Below are positions 1-8,784 of a DNA stretch of 64,000 bases, one piece after another. The position numbers and the translations under genes are program-made. Position 1 is the stretch's first letter; each line of letters opens with the position of its first letter. The notes beneath the pieces were generated by a model that had not been told where the DNA came from, ran no database searches, and worked only from the letters and a program-made list of their open reading frames with translations. This stretch comes from Aquimarina muelleri DSM 19832 (lineage in GTDB: Bacteria > Bacteroidota > Bacteroidia > Flavobacteriales > Flavobacteriaceae): positions 54,058 through 118,057 of the forward strand of contig NZ_AUML01000016.1 of assembly GCF_000430665.1 (NCBI RefSeq). Direction: 5' to 3'.

Positions 1-1
1 G

Positions 2-169
2 TATGATTGTGATTTTAACCAAATGCTAGATCTCAAAGTAGCCAGTAAAGTAAAGCACATAAGCGAGTATAACGAAGAGTTACTTCAAAACCGAGACATT
101 ATTATCTCGCAACATTGTTATGGTTGTACTGCTGGTGCAGGAAGTAGTTGCCAAGGAACCGTTGCTTAA
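2..169 (+). CDS. arsS: Arsenosugar biosynthesis radical SAM protein ArsS, C-terminal end (partial)
   Basis: Only the last 55 codons are in the window; the reading frame is open from base 2 to a TAA at 167-169. The tail carries the Cys-rich segment CYGCTAGAGSSC, which I recognise from the C-terminal (DUF3641-type) domain of ArsS radical SAM enzymes. ArsS joins a 5'-deoxyadenosyl group from SAM to dimethylarsenic, giving the precursor of arsenosugars. The following genes (PNP, ArsM and two glycosyltransferases of the arsenosugar type) strongly support the assignment. The radical SAM CxxxCxxC core lies upstream of the window and cannot be checked here. Confidence 0.8.
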   Translation, partial: YDCDFNQMLDLKVASKVKHISEYNEELLQNRDIIISQHCYGCTAGAGSSCQGTVA

Positions 170-186
170 CTAATTATAGAATCTGG

Positions 187-684
187 ATGAAAATTTTTAC
201 CCTTCTCATTACATTACTTTATATTACTACTGCAAGTGGTCAAAATTCATTAGAGGATCTTTTAAAAAAATATAATACTCATAGTATACCATACATTTCT
301 GTTTCAGAATTACAAAAAATTAAGGATACTGTACTTATTTTAGATGCCAGAGAAAAAAAAGAATACCAAATAAGTCATTTACAAGATGCTATTCATGTTG
401 GGTATATCGATTTTAAGATCGATTCTGTTTTAAAACAAAACATTCCCAAAGATTCTACTATTGTTGTGTATTGTAGTTTAGGAATTCGATCTGAAGATGT
501 TTCAGAAAAACTTAAAAAAGCTGGATATACCAAAGTTTATAACTTATACGGTGGTATTTTTGAATGGAAAAACCAAAATTATTCTGTAATAAACCCTAAA
601 AACGAAGTAACCGAAGAAGTACATACATACTCCAAAGAATGGAGTATTTGGTTACGTAAAGGAATAAAAATATATACGAATTGA
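187..684 (+). CDS. Secreted rhodanese-like domain protein of the arsenosugar cluster
   Basis: A 165-aa protein starting at ATG 187 with a signal peptide (MKIFTLLITLLYITTASGQ). A TTG 13 codons earlier would also be open, but it would overlap arsS and spoil the signal peptide. The rhodanese fold shows as LDAREKKEYQISHLQDAIHVG followed by the active-site loop VVYCSLGIRS with its catalytic Cys, and YNLYGGIFEW near the end. Rhodaneses move sulfane sulfur; in this operon it could act on thiolated arsenicals, which is inference. It starts 17 bp after arsS and its TGA overlaps the next gene's TTG, so it is probably cotranscribed and translationally coupled. Confidence 0.85.
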   Translation: MKIFTLLITLLYITTASGQNSLEDLLKKYNTHSIPYISVSELQKIKDTVLILDAREKKEYQISHLQDAIHVGYIDFKIDSVLKQNIPKDSTIVVYCSLGIRSEDVSEKLKKAGYTKVYNLYGGIFEWKNQNYSVINPKNEVTEEVHTYSKEWSIWLRKGIKIYTN

Positions 685-1301
685 AAGAAAAAAACCTCCT
701 CTTAATATTTACCCGAAATCCAGAACTTGGCAAATGTAAAACTCGATTAGCAGCTACTATTGGGGAAGAAGCCGCATTAAAAATTTATACATTTTTACTA
801 CAACACACGGTTGCGATAACCAAAAATTTAGATGTTAAAAAGGAAGTCCATTATTCTGTAAAAATTAGAGACAATGACTTATGGAATCCCCATATTTACT
901 CTAAAAAAAAACAATACGGAGATGATTTAGGACAAAGAATGGAATATGCTTTTCTAAAAGGGTTTGAACAAGGATATGAAAACATCATTATTATAGGCAG
1001 TGATATGTATGATCTTAGCCAAAAAGATATTGAAAATGCATTTCTTGCTCTAGATACCCATGAGTATGTTATTGGTCCTGCAGAAGACGGAGGATACTAT
1101 TTGTTTGGAATGAAATCCTTAAATTCACAAGTATTTAAAAATAAAGCCTGGGGAACAGAAACTGTTCTTGAAGACACCTTAAAAGATATTAAAGAAAAAA
1201 ACCTAAAAGTATTAGAAGAGCGCAATGATATTGATTATTATGAAGATATTAAAGACATTGCTGTTTTTCAGAAATTTATAGACCAATACCATAAATCATG
1301 A
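681..1301 (+). CDS. TIGR04282-type arsenosugar biosynthesis glycosyltransferase
   Basis: A 206-aa protein of the rSAM/selenodomain-associated transferase 1 type, a GT-A nucleotidyl/glycosyltransferase fold (DUF2064). Visible marks are the N-terminal LLIFTRNPELGKCKTRLA nucleotide-binding stretch, IIIIGSDMYDL (metal-binding Asp region) and GPAEDGGYYLFG. The start is a TTG that overlaps the stop of the rhodanese gene (TTGA), and its own TGA overlaps the ATG of the next gene (ATGA). In arsenosugar loci this family is thought to help build the glycosylated arsenic sugar; the exact substrate is not shown by the sequence. Confidence 0.85.
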   Translation: MKEKNLLLIFTRNPELGKCKTRLAATIGEEAALKIYTFLLQHTVAITKNLDVKKEVHYSVKIRDNDLWNPHIYSKKKQYGDDLGQRMEYAFLKGFEQGYENIIIIGSDMYDLSQKDIENAFLALDTHEYVIGPAEDGGYYLFGMKSLNSQVFKNKAWGTETVLEDTLKDIKEKNLKVLEERNDIDYYEDIKDIAVFQKFIDQYHKS

Positions 1302-2110
1302 CCAAATTTATCGAAGAAACTACCGAATTCCTTCAAAAAAGAGGATTCGAAAACCCTGAAGTAGGAATCATACTAGGAACAGGATTAGGACAATTGATTG
1401 ATGAAATCGAAATTATTAATGAAGTAAGCTATAATCACATTCCTAATTTTCCGACCGCAACGGTAGAGTTTCATAAGGGGAAATTAATATACGGAAAACT
1501 AGAAGGTAAAAATGTTATTATTATGCAAGGACGTTTTCATCTGTATGAAGGATATACCCTGCAAGATGTAACCTACCCTGTTCGAATCATGGAAAAACTG
1601 GGCATTAAAACATTATTGGTTTCTAATGCATCTGGAGCAATTAACTTAAATTTTAAAAAAGGAGAGTTAATGCTTATAGATGATCATATTAATTTACAAG
1701 GAGGCTCTCCTTTGGCTTTTAAAGGTGTAGAAAAACTAGGAAGCCGTTTTACAGATATGAGCGCACCTTATCATTCAGCTATTAACTCTACGCTCGAGTC
1801 CATTGCAAAAAATAATAATATCACCCTTCATAAAGGAGTATATGCCTCTGTAGTAGGACCACAATTAGAAACCCGTGCAGAATATCGATATCTTAAAATC
1901 ATAGGAGCTGATGCTGTAGGAATGAGCACAGTGCCCGAGGTAATTGTAGCTAACCATTTAGAGTTACCTGTTGCTGCTGTATCTGTACTAACCGATGAGT
2001 GTGATCCAGATAATCTAAACCCTGTTAATATTAGTGAGATCATAGCAATGGCAGAAAAAGCAGAACCAAACATGATTTTATTATTTAAAGAATTGATTAA
2101 ATCCTTATAA
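1298..2110 (+). CDS. Purine nucleoside phosphorylase (PNP)
   Basis: A 270-aa trimeric-type PNP (family 2). It shows the phosphate-binding GIILGTGLGQL near residue 24, GRFHLYEGY, LLVSNASGAIN, the Glu-containing QLETRAEYR and GMSTVPEVIVANHL, all typical of PNP I/II. It cleaves purine nucleosides with phosphate to base and ribose-1-phosphate. In an arsenosugar operon the expected substrate is the 5'-deoxy-5'-dimethylarsinoyl-adenosine made by ArsS, from which adenine is released; that specificity is inferred from context. It overlaps its upstream neighbour by 4 bp and ArsM follows after 3 bp. Confidence 0.9.
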   Translation: MTKFIEETTEFLQKRGFENPEVGIILGTGLGQLIDEIEIINEVSYNHIPNFPTATVEFHKGKLIYGKLEGKNVIIMQGRFHLYEGYTLQDVTYPVRIMEKLGIKTLLVSNASGAINLNFKKGELMLIDDHINLQGGSPLAFKGVEKLGSRFTDMSAPYHSAINSTLESIAKNNNITLHKGVYASVVGPQLETRAEYRYLKIIGADAVGMSTVPEVIVANHLELPVAAVSVLTDECDPDNLNPVNISEIIAMAEKAEPNMILLFKELIKSL

Positions 2111-2113
2111 TTT

Positions 2114-3082
2114 ATGAGCTATTTAGATACCACTCACGATGTCTATAAAGAAGCTGCATTAACCCCAGATGTGGGTTTGTGTTGTACTACAAATCCTATT
2201 TGGGAGCTACCCGGTCTTAAAATACCTAAAATCATGCAAGAAATGAATTATGGGTGTGGTAGTACAGTTAATGCTCGTGATTTAACCAATACTCCTAAAA
2301 TTTTATATGTAGGTGTTGGTGGCGGAATGGAATTGCTACAATTCGCCTATTTTTCTCGTCAAAAAAGTGGTGTTATTGGAGTCGATGTAGTTAAGGAAAT
2401 GCTAGAAGCTTCTCGCAAAAATTTTAAAGAAGCCGAAGAACAAAATGATTGGTTTAAAAGTGAATTTGTGGATCTAAGATATGGAGACGCCCTACATCTG
2501 CCTGTAGACGATAATAGTATAGACGTAGCAGCGCAAAACTGTTTATTCAATATTTTTAAAGCCGAAGACCTGCGAAAAGCAATTGAAGAAATGTATCGGG
2601 TACTAAAACCACATGGTAGATTAGTAATGAGTGATCCAACTTGTGAGCAACCAATGAACGATAATTTACGTAACGACGAGCGCTTAAGAGCACTCTGCCT
2701 AAGTGGTAGTTTGCCAATCTCCGAATATGTAAAAGCATTAACCGATGTTGGTTTTGGAACCATAGAAATAAGAGCCCGAAAACCATATAGAATTCTGGAT
2801 CCTAATAATTATGATACTAACGAGCTTATTTATATAGAATCTATAGAAGTTGCTGCAATTAAAGACCCTATACCCGCAGATGGCCCTTGTATATTTACTG
2901 GTAAAGCTGCTATATACTATGGGGATCAGGATTATTTTGATGATAAAAAAGGACATATCCTACTTAAAAACCAACCAATCGCAATATGCGATAAAACTGC
3001 TGGCGCATTAGCAAGCTTGGGCAGAAATGATCTATTTATCAGCGAATCTACCTACCATTATGATGGAGGCGGATGCTGTTAA
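2114..3082 (+). CDS. arsM: Arsenosugar biosynthesis arsenite methyltransferase ArsM
   Basis: A 322-aa SAM-dependent methyltransferase. The Rossmann motif I is ILYVGVGGGMELLQFA, with VIGVDVVKEMLE after it and FNIF...IEEMYRVLKPHGRLVMSDPT in the middle. Candidate arsenic-binding cysteines are the CC pair at residues 23-24 (VGLCCTTNP) and the NYGCGSTVNARDL cysteine; the protein ends in GGGCC. ArsM methylates As(III) to dimethylarsenic, the substrate of ArsS. The longer N-terminal region with Cys pairs and the position 3 bp after PNP match the arsenosugar-cluster subfamily. A strong terminator follows 31 bp downstream. Confidence 0.88.
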   Translation: MSYLDTTHDVYKEAALTPDVGLCCTTNPIWELPGLKIPKIMQEMNYGCGSTVNARDLTNTPKILYVGVGGGMELLQFAYFSRQKSGVIGVDVVKEMLEASRKNFKEAEEQNDWFKSEFVDLRYGDALHLPVDDNSIDVAAQNCLFNIFKAEDLRKAIEEMYRVLKPHGRLVMSDPTCEQPMNDNLRNDERLRALCLSGSLPISEYVKALTDVGFGTIEIRARKPYRILDPNNYDTNELIYIESIEVAAIKDPIPADGPCIFTGKAAIYYGDQDYFDDKKGHILLKNQPIAICDKTAGALASLGRNDLFISESTYHYDGGGCC

Positions 3083-3113
3083 AAAAAGGGTGGCTAACTA
3101 TTTATAAACCCAG

Positions 3114-3151
3114 GAAGTCAAAAACTAATTTTTGTTTTTGGCTTCTTTTTT
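3114..3151 (+). terminator. Rho-independent terminator after arsM
   Basis: A 12-bp stem (gaagtcaaaaac at 3114-3125 pairing with gtttttggcttc at 3134-3145, one G-T wobble) with an 8-nt loop is followed by six T's. It closes the arsS-arsM transcription unit. Confidence 0.85.
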
Positions 3152-3264
3152 GCTTTTTACTATAAAAAAATCATGTTTTACCTGTAAGTTTATATATCAA
3201 CCTACTACTAATAATGAGAATAAAAAATAATCGCTTACCGTAAGAAAAAACCACACAATAATTT

Positions 3265-3427
3265 ATACGATTTACGGATGAGAATTGCGTATAAATAATT
3301 GCAAAGGTTTTTCGCTAGATTGATGAATCAAATTAAAGAATAGCCATAGCTATTGTTTCATTTTATGAAGAAAATATAGTAGAAAAAGAATGCGATTATA
3401 TGCGAGATTTTTATTCGTAAATCGTAT
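3265..3427. repeat. MITE-like element with 12-bp terminal inverted repeats
   Basis: Between ArsM and the DUF547 gene, atacgatttacg (3265-3276) and cgtaaatcgtat (3416-3427) form perfect terminal inverted repeats about 163 bp apart. The inside is AT-rich, noncoding and holds a small hairpin (aatagc/gctatt near 3341). A 20-base stretch of the right end recurs near 51957, so the element is dispersed. No transposase is encoded. The rest of the 3152-3454 gap shows no gene. Confidence 0.5.
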
Positions 3428-3454
3428 TACAAATATTTTAAAAAAAATTATAAA

Positions 3455-4165
3455 ATGATAGCCCCTAAATTTATAGTAATAGCATGTGCCTTATTTTTTA
3501 ACCCCATAATAGCACAAAACAATTTTGATCATAATGTATGGGACCAAGCCCTTTTATTAAATGTATCTGAAGATGGAAAAGTAGATTATAATGGTTTTAT
3601 GAGAGACAGCTCGCAATTGTATACCTATTTTACACAACTTTCTGAAAATACCCCAAAAGAAAGTTGGACTCGAGAAGAAAAATTAGCCTACTGGATCAAT
3701 GCATATAATGCATATACTATTAAGCTTGTTATTGATAGTTATCCTATTAAAAGCATTAAAGATCTGGAGGATCCTTGGGGCAAAAAATTCTTCAAGATAG
3801 ATGGAGAATGGTATAGTTTGGGAGAATTAGAACACAAAATCCTAAGAAAATTTGGAGATCCAAGAATTCACTTTGCTATTAACTGTGCTTCTTTTTCTTG
3901 TCCTGTAGTTTGGAACCGAGCTTACACCGCAGACAACCTTAATAATGCATTAGATACACAAACCAAAAAATTTATAAACGATCCTACCAGAAATACAATT
4001 ACCAAAGATAAAGTAAGCGTCTCTAAAATTTTTACTTGGTACAAAAAAGACTTTAAGGTAAATGGTGGTGATGTTAAAGATTTTATCAATCGGTATGCTA
4101 CCGTAAAAATAGATAACCAATCAAAAAAAGGATATAAAGAATATGATTGGAGCTTAAATGAGTAA
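3455..4165 (+). CDS. Secreted DUF547 domain protein
   Basis: A 236-aa protein with an N-terminal signal peptide (MIAPKFIVIACALFFNPIIAQ). The DUF547 core is clear: WTREEKLAYWINAYNAYTIKLV, then HKILRKFGDPRIHFAINCASFSCPVV with conserved His and two Cys, and ending with VKIDNQSKKGYKEYDWSLNE. DUF547 has a papain-like Cys/His arrangement in some descriptions, but its function is unknown. Such proteins often sit in arsenosugar gene clusters, and here it lies between ArsM and the second glycosyltransferase. A separate promoter is likely because a terminator and a repeat element precede it. Confidence 0.85.
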   Translation: MIAPKFIVIACALFFNPIIAQNNFDHNVWDQALLLNVSEDGKVDYNGFMRDSSQLYTYFTQLSENTPKESWTREEKLAYWINAYNAYTIKLVIDSYPIKSIKDLEDPWGKKFFKIDGEWYSLGELEHKILRKFGDPRIHFAINCASFSCPVVWNRAYTADNLNNALDTQTKKFINDPTRNTITKDKVSVSKIFTWYKKDFKVNGGDVKDFINRYATVKIDNQSKKGYKEYDWSLNE

Positions 4166-4207
4166 ATTTATACCAGTTATTGTTGTCTAATAGAATTTTA
4201 TATAGAA

Positions 4208-4918
4208 TTGAAAATATCTATCGTTATCCCAATTTTAAATGAAGCAGAAACTATTAATACTCTGATTACTCATTTAATTAAATCACTTCATTCTACAAAA
4301 AACATAGAAGAAATTGTTATTGTAGACGGTGGTAGTATAGACGGCTCTATAGATATAGTTACTGCTTTTTCGAAGGGTAAAAAAATTCCGATTCGTATTA
4401 TTTCTTCTAATAAAGGTCGCGCTAAGCAATTAAATGCTGGCGCGGCTGTTGCAATGGGAGATATTTTATATTTTTTGCATGCAGATTCTTTTCCTCCGCA
4501 AAGTTTTGATACCTATATCATCGATGAAGTACTAAAAGGTAATGAAGCGGGCTGTTTTAGAATGAAATTTGATTCTAGTCACTGGTGGTTGCATTTTTTA
4601 GGTTGGTTAACCCAATTTAAAAGTAAACGATGCCGAGGAGGAGACCAAAGCCAGTTTATTACTACCTCTCTTTTTAAAAAAATCGACGGGTACGACGAAT
4701 CTTATATCGTTTATGAAGATAATGATCTGGTAGATCGCCTTTTTGCAATAGATAAATTTGTAATTATCCCAAAAAATGTGATTACTTCTGCACGGCGCTA
4801 TAACGAGGTTGGTGTATGGCGTTTACAATATCATTTTTTAAATATTCATATGCGTAGATGGATGGGAGCTTCCTCTCAAGAATTATATCAATATTACAAA
4901 GATAAAGTTACATCATGA
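4208..4918 (+). CDS. TIGR04283-type arsenosugar biosynthesis glycosyltransferase (GT2)
   Basis: A 236-aa GT2 family glycosyltransferase of the rSAM/selenodomain-associated transferase 2 type. Marks are ISIVIPILNEAETINTLI at the N-terminus, IVDGGSIDGS, the DxD-like FLHADS, and GGDQSQFI with the C-terminal RRW. The start is a TTG at 4208, 42 bp after the DUF547 gene. With the TIGR04282 protein it is expected to glycosylate the arsenoribose intermediate. Its stop lies 20 bp from the converging CHAT gene. Confidence 0.87.
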   Translation: MKISIVIPILNEAETINTLITHLIKSLHSTKNIEEIVIVDGGSIDGSIDIVTAFSKGKKIPIRIISSNKGRAKQLNAGAAVAMGDILYFLHADSFPPQSFDTYIIDEVLKGNEAGCFRMKFDSSHWWLHFLGWLTQFKSKRCRGGDQSQFITTSLFKKIDGYDESYIVYEDNDLVDRLFAIDKFVIIPKNVITSARRYNEVGVWRLQYHFLNIHMRRWMGASSQELYQYYKDKVTS

Positions 4919-4938
4919 TATTCAATGAATTTAATTAT

Positions 4939-7900
4939 TTAGTATGTATCTGGTTTTTTACTTTTTTTGCGATACCAAAACAAAATCAAAATTATAATAC
5001 CCAATATTCCTAATCCCAGAACCCAATACAAAAATGTGTTATTGCTAAAAGGAATTGGTGCTACATCACCAATCAAATAAAACCCTCCCCAATAAAAAGG
5101 TTGCGTTCGGTTTATATTTGCTGTAGCTAGATATTGTAATTTTGCTTGCTGTAATGCTTTTGCTTTATTCATTCCCGATTTTAAATTGGTGTAAAAATAT
5201 TGCATAATCTCTGGAGTAGTCTGATCAGACACTTCCCAACTGGTTAGTACTAAACTTTTGGTACCTGCGTATTGAAAAGCAGTACCCAAACTCATAATCC
5301 CTTCACCCCTGGCAATTTTACCTGCGCCTGTATTACATGCACTAAGCACCGTAAGCTCTGCTGGGATATCCAATGCAAATAACTCGTGACTGTATAGCAT
5401 ATTATCTTCCATAGTATCGGTACTTTTCGTAAAATATAATTTAGAGTTCTCTGGTCGTTCATTATCTACTTCACCATGCAAAGCAAGGTGTAATATTGAA
5501 TATGCATTTGCTTTTTTCTTAAAGTTTTTTTCTACTGCCTCCGCTCCAAAATAATACTGTCCATCGATAATAGACGATATTGCTTTGATTTCTTTACGTG
5601 TACCAGGCAAATCCTCTCCTGCATTTCTTAATGCTGAAAGACGCATCGTATTGGTCTTGGTGGCTTGCACACTATCTGAAAATGAAAATGCCAAACACTC
5701 CTGTTCCGTTTTTGAAGATATGTTTTTATTGTTTTTTGAAAATAATACGTTTGCCGAATTCGCATACGATATCGCAAAATCTTTAAGCAGATAAGATAAC
5801 TTTGCAGGATCGTTAGAAACATCGTTTTTGGTAAGCAACAACTCAAAATTAAGATGCCATAAAGATCCATCGGGTATAATAATAAGTTGATCCCCTGTAC
5901 ACTGATCTATTACAGGAGCAATGAGTTGGGTATACAAACTATGTCCTACCTTTTTATATTCGCTTATCTCTTGATTGATAATTGCCTCTCGTAGTTTTTC
6001 TACAGCAGTATTAAGATCTGGTGTTTTTAACTCGTGTACAGTATTCTTATTTTTGGATATCGTAAATGCATAGGTGATACTATCTGTTGTAAAAAATTCT
6101 AGCAAAGTAGTACGCTCTCCTAAATCACCTTGCATATCTCCAACACTACTGCTATTTTTTTGATGCTTTAACTTGTAGTATTTTGGATACTCTTTTTCTA
6201 ACACTTCTGTTATCGAATCTTGTTGCCTAGCAATAGTAAAAAGCTGGTTTTCATAATTATTAATTTTTGAAGAATCTGTCTTGATCTCGGTACGCTCCTC
6301 TGTAATTTTGGATTGATAAAAGGATCTATCGATACGCAACTGTTTTTCTAAATCTACCAGATCTGCAGGTAATCCTGTAAATTTTTTAGCATTAGATTCT
6401 GTTAAGATCTCTTGTAATGTATTCGCCTTGCTTTTCTCAGCAAAATAAAAAGCTTGTTCCAAATATTTAGGATCTTTTTGTAAAGCATACTGTAAAATTT
6501 GTCCTTTTATTGCTCCTTGGTATACTTTTTTTACTTTTTGAGAAAAAGCTACTTTATCTTGATAATTGGTATACGTTTGCCGAATATAATTAATTATGGT
6601 ATCTGCTTTTTGATAGGTAGCAACTGCATCTTCAAGACTATGTACTTCCTTGTTTTCCTGATAGCGATACATATACGCTGTTGCCTGATCTTTTAGGGTA
6701 GTTAACAAGATATTTGGATCCCGATATTGCTCTATATCCAGTTTGTTTGTAACAATGGTATCTTTTGGGATATAATTAGACTGTATTGCTTTTTGATAAT
6801 ACTCCAGACCTTTGGCAACGTTTTTTTGCGCAACGTATACGTTTGCTATATGAGTATAGGTAAGGGCTACTTTGGGGTGGTGTTCTCCAAATATGCTACG
6901 TCGTATTTCTAATGATTTTTGGTGATTTTTAGTTGCTGCAGTATGGTCTTCTTTTTTAAAATACGTATTTGCTAGGTTTTCATACGAACTTGCAATATCT
7001 GGATGGTACTCTCCAAATACGTAAGTTCTAATCTTTAAAGATTTATCATAATAATATAATGCAGAATCGTATTGCTTTTTAGCATGATACATCTCTCCTA
7101 TATCATTATACGTATCTGCTATCTCAGAATTGTTTTGATCAAATAGCCTTGTTCGTATATCTAAAGCTTTTTTATAATATACTAACGATTCCTCAAAATT
7201 TCCTTTTAATCGGTATATATTACCTATATTATTATAATTAAGAGCGGTATGAATGTAGTCTTCTCCAAATTTTTCAATATTATTATACAATGCTTTTTTA
7301 TAATATTTTAAGGCTCTATCATATTCCCCTTTATGTTTGTATATAACTCCAATATTATTATAAACTGAGTAACATTTTTTCTTATTCTGTTTGGATAAAT
7401 TAGTTCTAATAGCAACTGCTTTATTATAATAGACCATCGCTTTTTCATGTTCTCCTTTTTGTTTATAACAAATTCCTATTAAGTTAAGAGCAGAAACTAC
7501 ATTATGGTCATTTCTCCCGTATAAATGGATCATTACAGATAAAAATTTCTCCAAATAAGGAAGAGCTTTTTCATATTCTCCTTTTTTTCGATATATATTG
7601 CCTATAACTCGGTTGCATATTGCTACTTTTTCATTGTTAGTATTATATATATTTTTTCGAATGTTTAATGATTTGTTAAAATAATTTAATGCTTTATCGT
7701 ATTCTTCATTTTTATCATATGTTAGACCTATACTTAATAAAGTATTGCCCATATCTATATGATCACTATCCAATACTCTTTTTCGAATATTTAATGATTT
7801 ATTATAAAAATGTAATGCTATATCATATTCTTGCAAATAAAAATAAGTAGTACCAATAATATAATATGAAGTAGCAATACTATGATGATTTTCACCAAAA

Positions 7901-8484
7901 ACTTTAATTTTTATATCAAGAGCTCTTTTCTGGTACTTCAAAGCTTTATCATACTCTCCCATTAATTGATACACCCAACTAAGATTACTATACGCTCCTG
8001 CAATATGAGGGTTGTTTTTTGGTAAAGTTGCTAATCGAATTTGTAGTGTTTTTTGAAAAAAGCCTAAAGCATTTTTATAATCTGAATGTTTTAAAGCATG
8101 GTATTTCCCTAAATTGTAATATGTATACGCTTTTTCTGTTTTATTTCTGCTTAAGTAGGTTGTACTAATCTCTAATGCCTTATTAGCATTCTTTAAGGAT
8201 TCTTCATATTTAGAATCTAGGATATAGCTTTCTGCTATTTTATTATAACATCTTGCTACTCTTTCCCAAGCTTTTGCTTTTTGATAAATGAATACTGCTT
8301 TTTTAAAAAGTGCTACAGATTGTGTATACTCTGCATGTACTAAAAGAGAATCTCCTTTTGTAAAATATTGGGTTGCAGCAATAGTATCGGTTGCCTTTTG
8401 GCTATATCCAAAAATGGTACACAAAAAAATTAAACACCTCGTAAAGTATACAGGCATTTTATGTAATAGTATCGGTATTCTCAT
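4939..8484 (-). CDS. Tetratricopeptide-repeat protein with C-terminal CHAT protease domain
   Basis: An 1181-aa secreted or membrane-anchored protein. A signal peptide is present (start at residue 1 or at Met10, MPVYFTRCLIFLCTIFGYS). About 13 consecutive TPR units of the AxxYNNIGxIYxxKGEYxxALxYYxKAL type fill residues 40-600. A helical linker follows, then a CHAT (caspase-like) domain with the catalytic His in LHLALHGEVDNERPE and Cys in LTVLSACNTGAG. A C-terminal transmembrane helix (LYWVLGLGILGIIILILFWY) ends in a basic KKSKK tail. It is divergent from an ECF sigma gene and a membrane TPR gene, and this three-gene arrangement suggests one signalling module. CHAT domains can be proteases; no substrate is visible. 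Confidence 0.88.
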   Translation of the reverse strand: MRIPILLHKMPVYFTRCLIFLCTIFGYSQKATDTIAATQYFTKGDSLLVHAEYTQSVALFKKAVFIYQKAKAWERVARCYNKIAESYILDSKYEESLKNANKALEISTTYLSRNKTEKAYTYYNLGKYHALKHSDYKNALGFFQKTLQIRLATLPKNNPHIAGAYSNLSWVYQLMGEYDKALKYQKRALDIKIKVFGENHHSIATSYYIIGTTYFYLQEYDIALHFYNKSLNIRKRVLDSDHIDMGNTLLSIGLTYDKNEEYDKALNYFNKSLNIRKNIYNTNNEKVAICNRVIGNIYRKKGEYEKALPYLEKFLSVMIHLYGRNDHNVVSALNLIGICYKQKGEHEKAMVYYNKAVAIRTNLSKQNKKKCYSVYNNIGVIYKHKGEYDRALKYYKKALYNNIEKFGEDYIHTALNYNNIGNIYRLKGNFEESLVYYKKALDIRTRLFDQNNSEIADTYNDIGEMYHAKKQYDSALYYYDKSLKIRTYVFGEYHPDIASSYENLANTYFKKEDHTAATKNHQKSLEIRRSIFGEHHPKVALTYTHIANVYVAQKNVAKGLEYYQKAIQSNYIPKDTIVTNKLDIEQYRDPNILLTTLKDQATAYMYRYQENKEVHSLEDAVATYQKADTIINYIRQTYTNYQDKVAFSQKVKKVYQGAIKGQILQYALQKDPKYLEQAFYFAEKSKANTLQEILTESNAKKFTGLPADLVDLEKQLRIDRSFYQSKITEERTEIKTDSSKINNYENQLFTIARQQDSITEVLEKEYPKYYKLKHQKNSSSVGDMQGDLGERTTLLEFFTTDSITYAFTISKNKNTVHELKTPDLNTAVEKLREAIINQEISEYKKVGHSLYTQLIAPVIDQCTGDQLIIIPDGSLWHLNFELLLTKNDVSNDPAKLSYLLKDFAISYANSANVLFSKNNKNISSKTEQECLAFSFSDSVQATKTNTMRLSALRNAGEDLPGTRKEIKAISSIIDGQYYFGAEAVEKNFKKKANAYSILHLALHGEVDNERPENSKLYFTKSTDTMEDNMLYSHELFALDIPAELTVLSACNTGAGKIARGEGIMSLGTAFQYAGTKSLVLTSWEVSDQTTPEIMQYFYTNLKSGMNKAKALQQAKLQYLATANINRTQPFYWGGFYLIGDVAPIPFSNNTFLYWVLGLGILGIIILILFWYRKKSKKPDTY

Positions 8485-8546
8485 GTGTATTCTTTTCTTA
8501 TTTTTTTATTTTTCTATTGTATTTTCTGAGCTTCAAGTGCCTCACA

Positions 8547-8628
8547 CGATATATAACCACTACGAACCCTGAGGTGCTCTAGAGGTAACTTTCGAGAACT
8601 TCTGCTCGCGATATATAGTCACTATGAA
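8547..8628. repeat. Pair of 20-bp direct repeats in the CHAT/sigma divergent region
   Basis: cgatatataaccactacgaa (8547-8566) and cgatatatagtcactatgaa (8609-8628) match at 17 of 20 positions, 62 bp apart. They lie upstream of the CHAT gene and of the sigma factor gene and could be binding sites for a shared regulator or promoter repeats. Confidence 0.35.
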
Positions 8629-8714
8629 TCGATCCCCCGTATTTGTACAAATCTATTATAAAAATAAAGTTTTTATTAATGATTTCTCTTTAAGGTTAAT
8701 AGCATAGAAACTAA

Positions 8715-8762
8715 AATTGTTACTTTTACATTTCGTTAATTTTCCTTTAAAAGGTAACAATT
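8715..8762. promoter_or_regulatory. 9-bp inverted repeat ahead of the ECF sigma gene
   Basis: aattgttac (8715-8723) and gtaacaatt (8754-8762) are perfect inverted repeats just before the ATG at 8785. They could be an operator, or a stem in the 5' leader; the sequence does not decide. The rest of 8485-8784 holds no gene. Confidence 0.4.
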
Positions 8763-8784
8763 CTCAGCTATAGAACATAAACCT

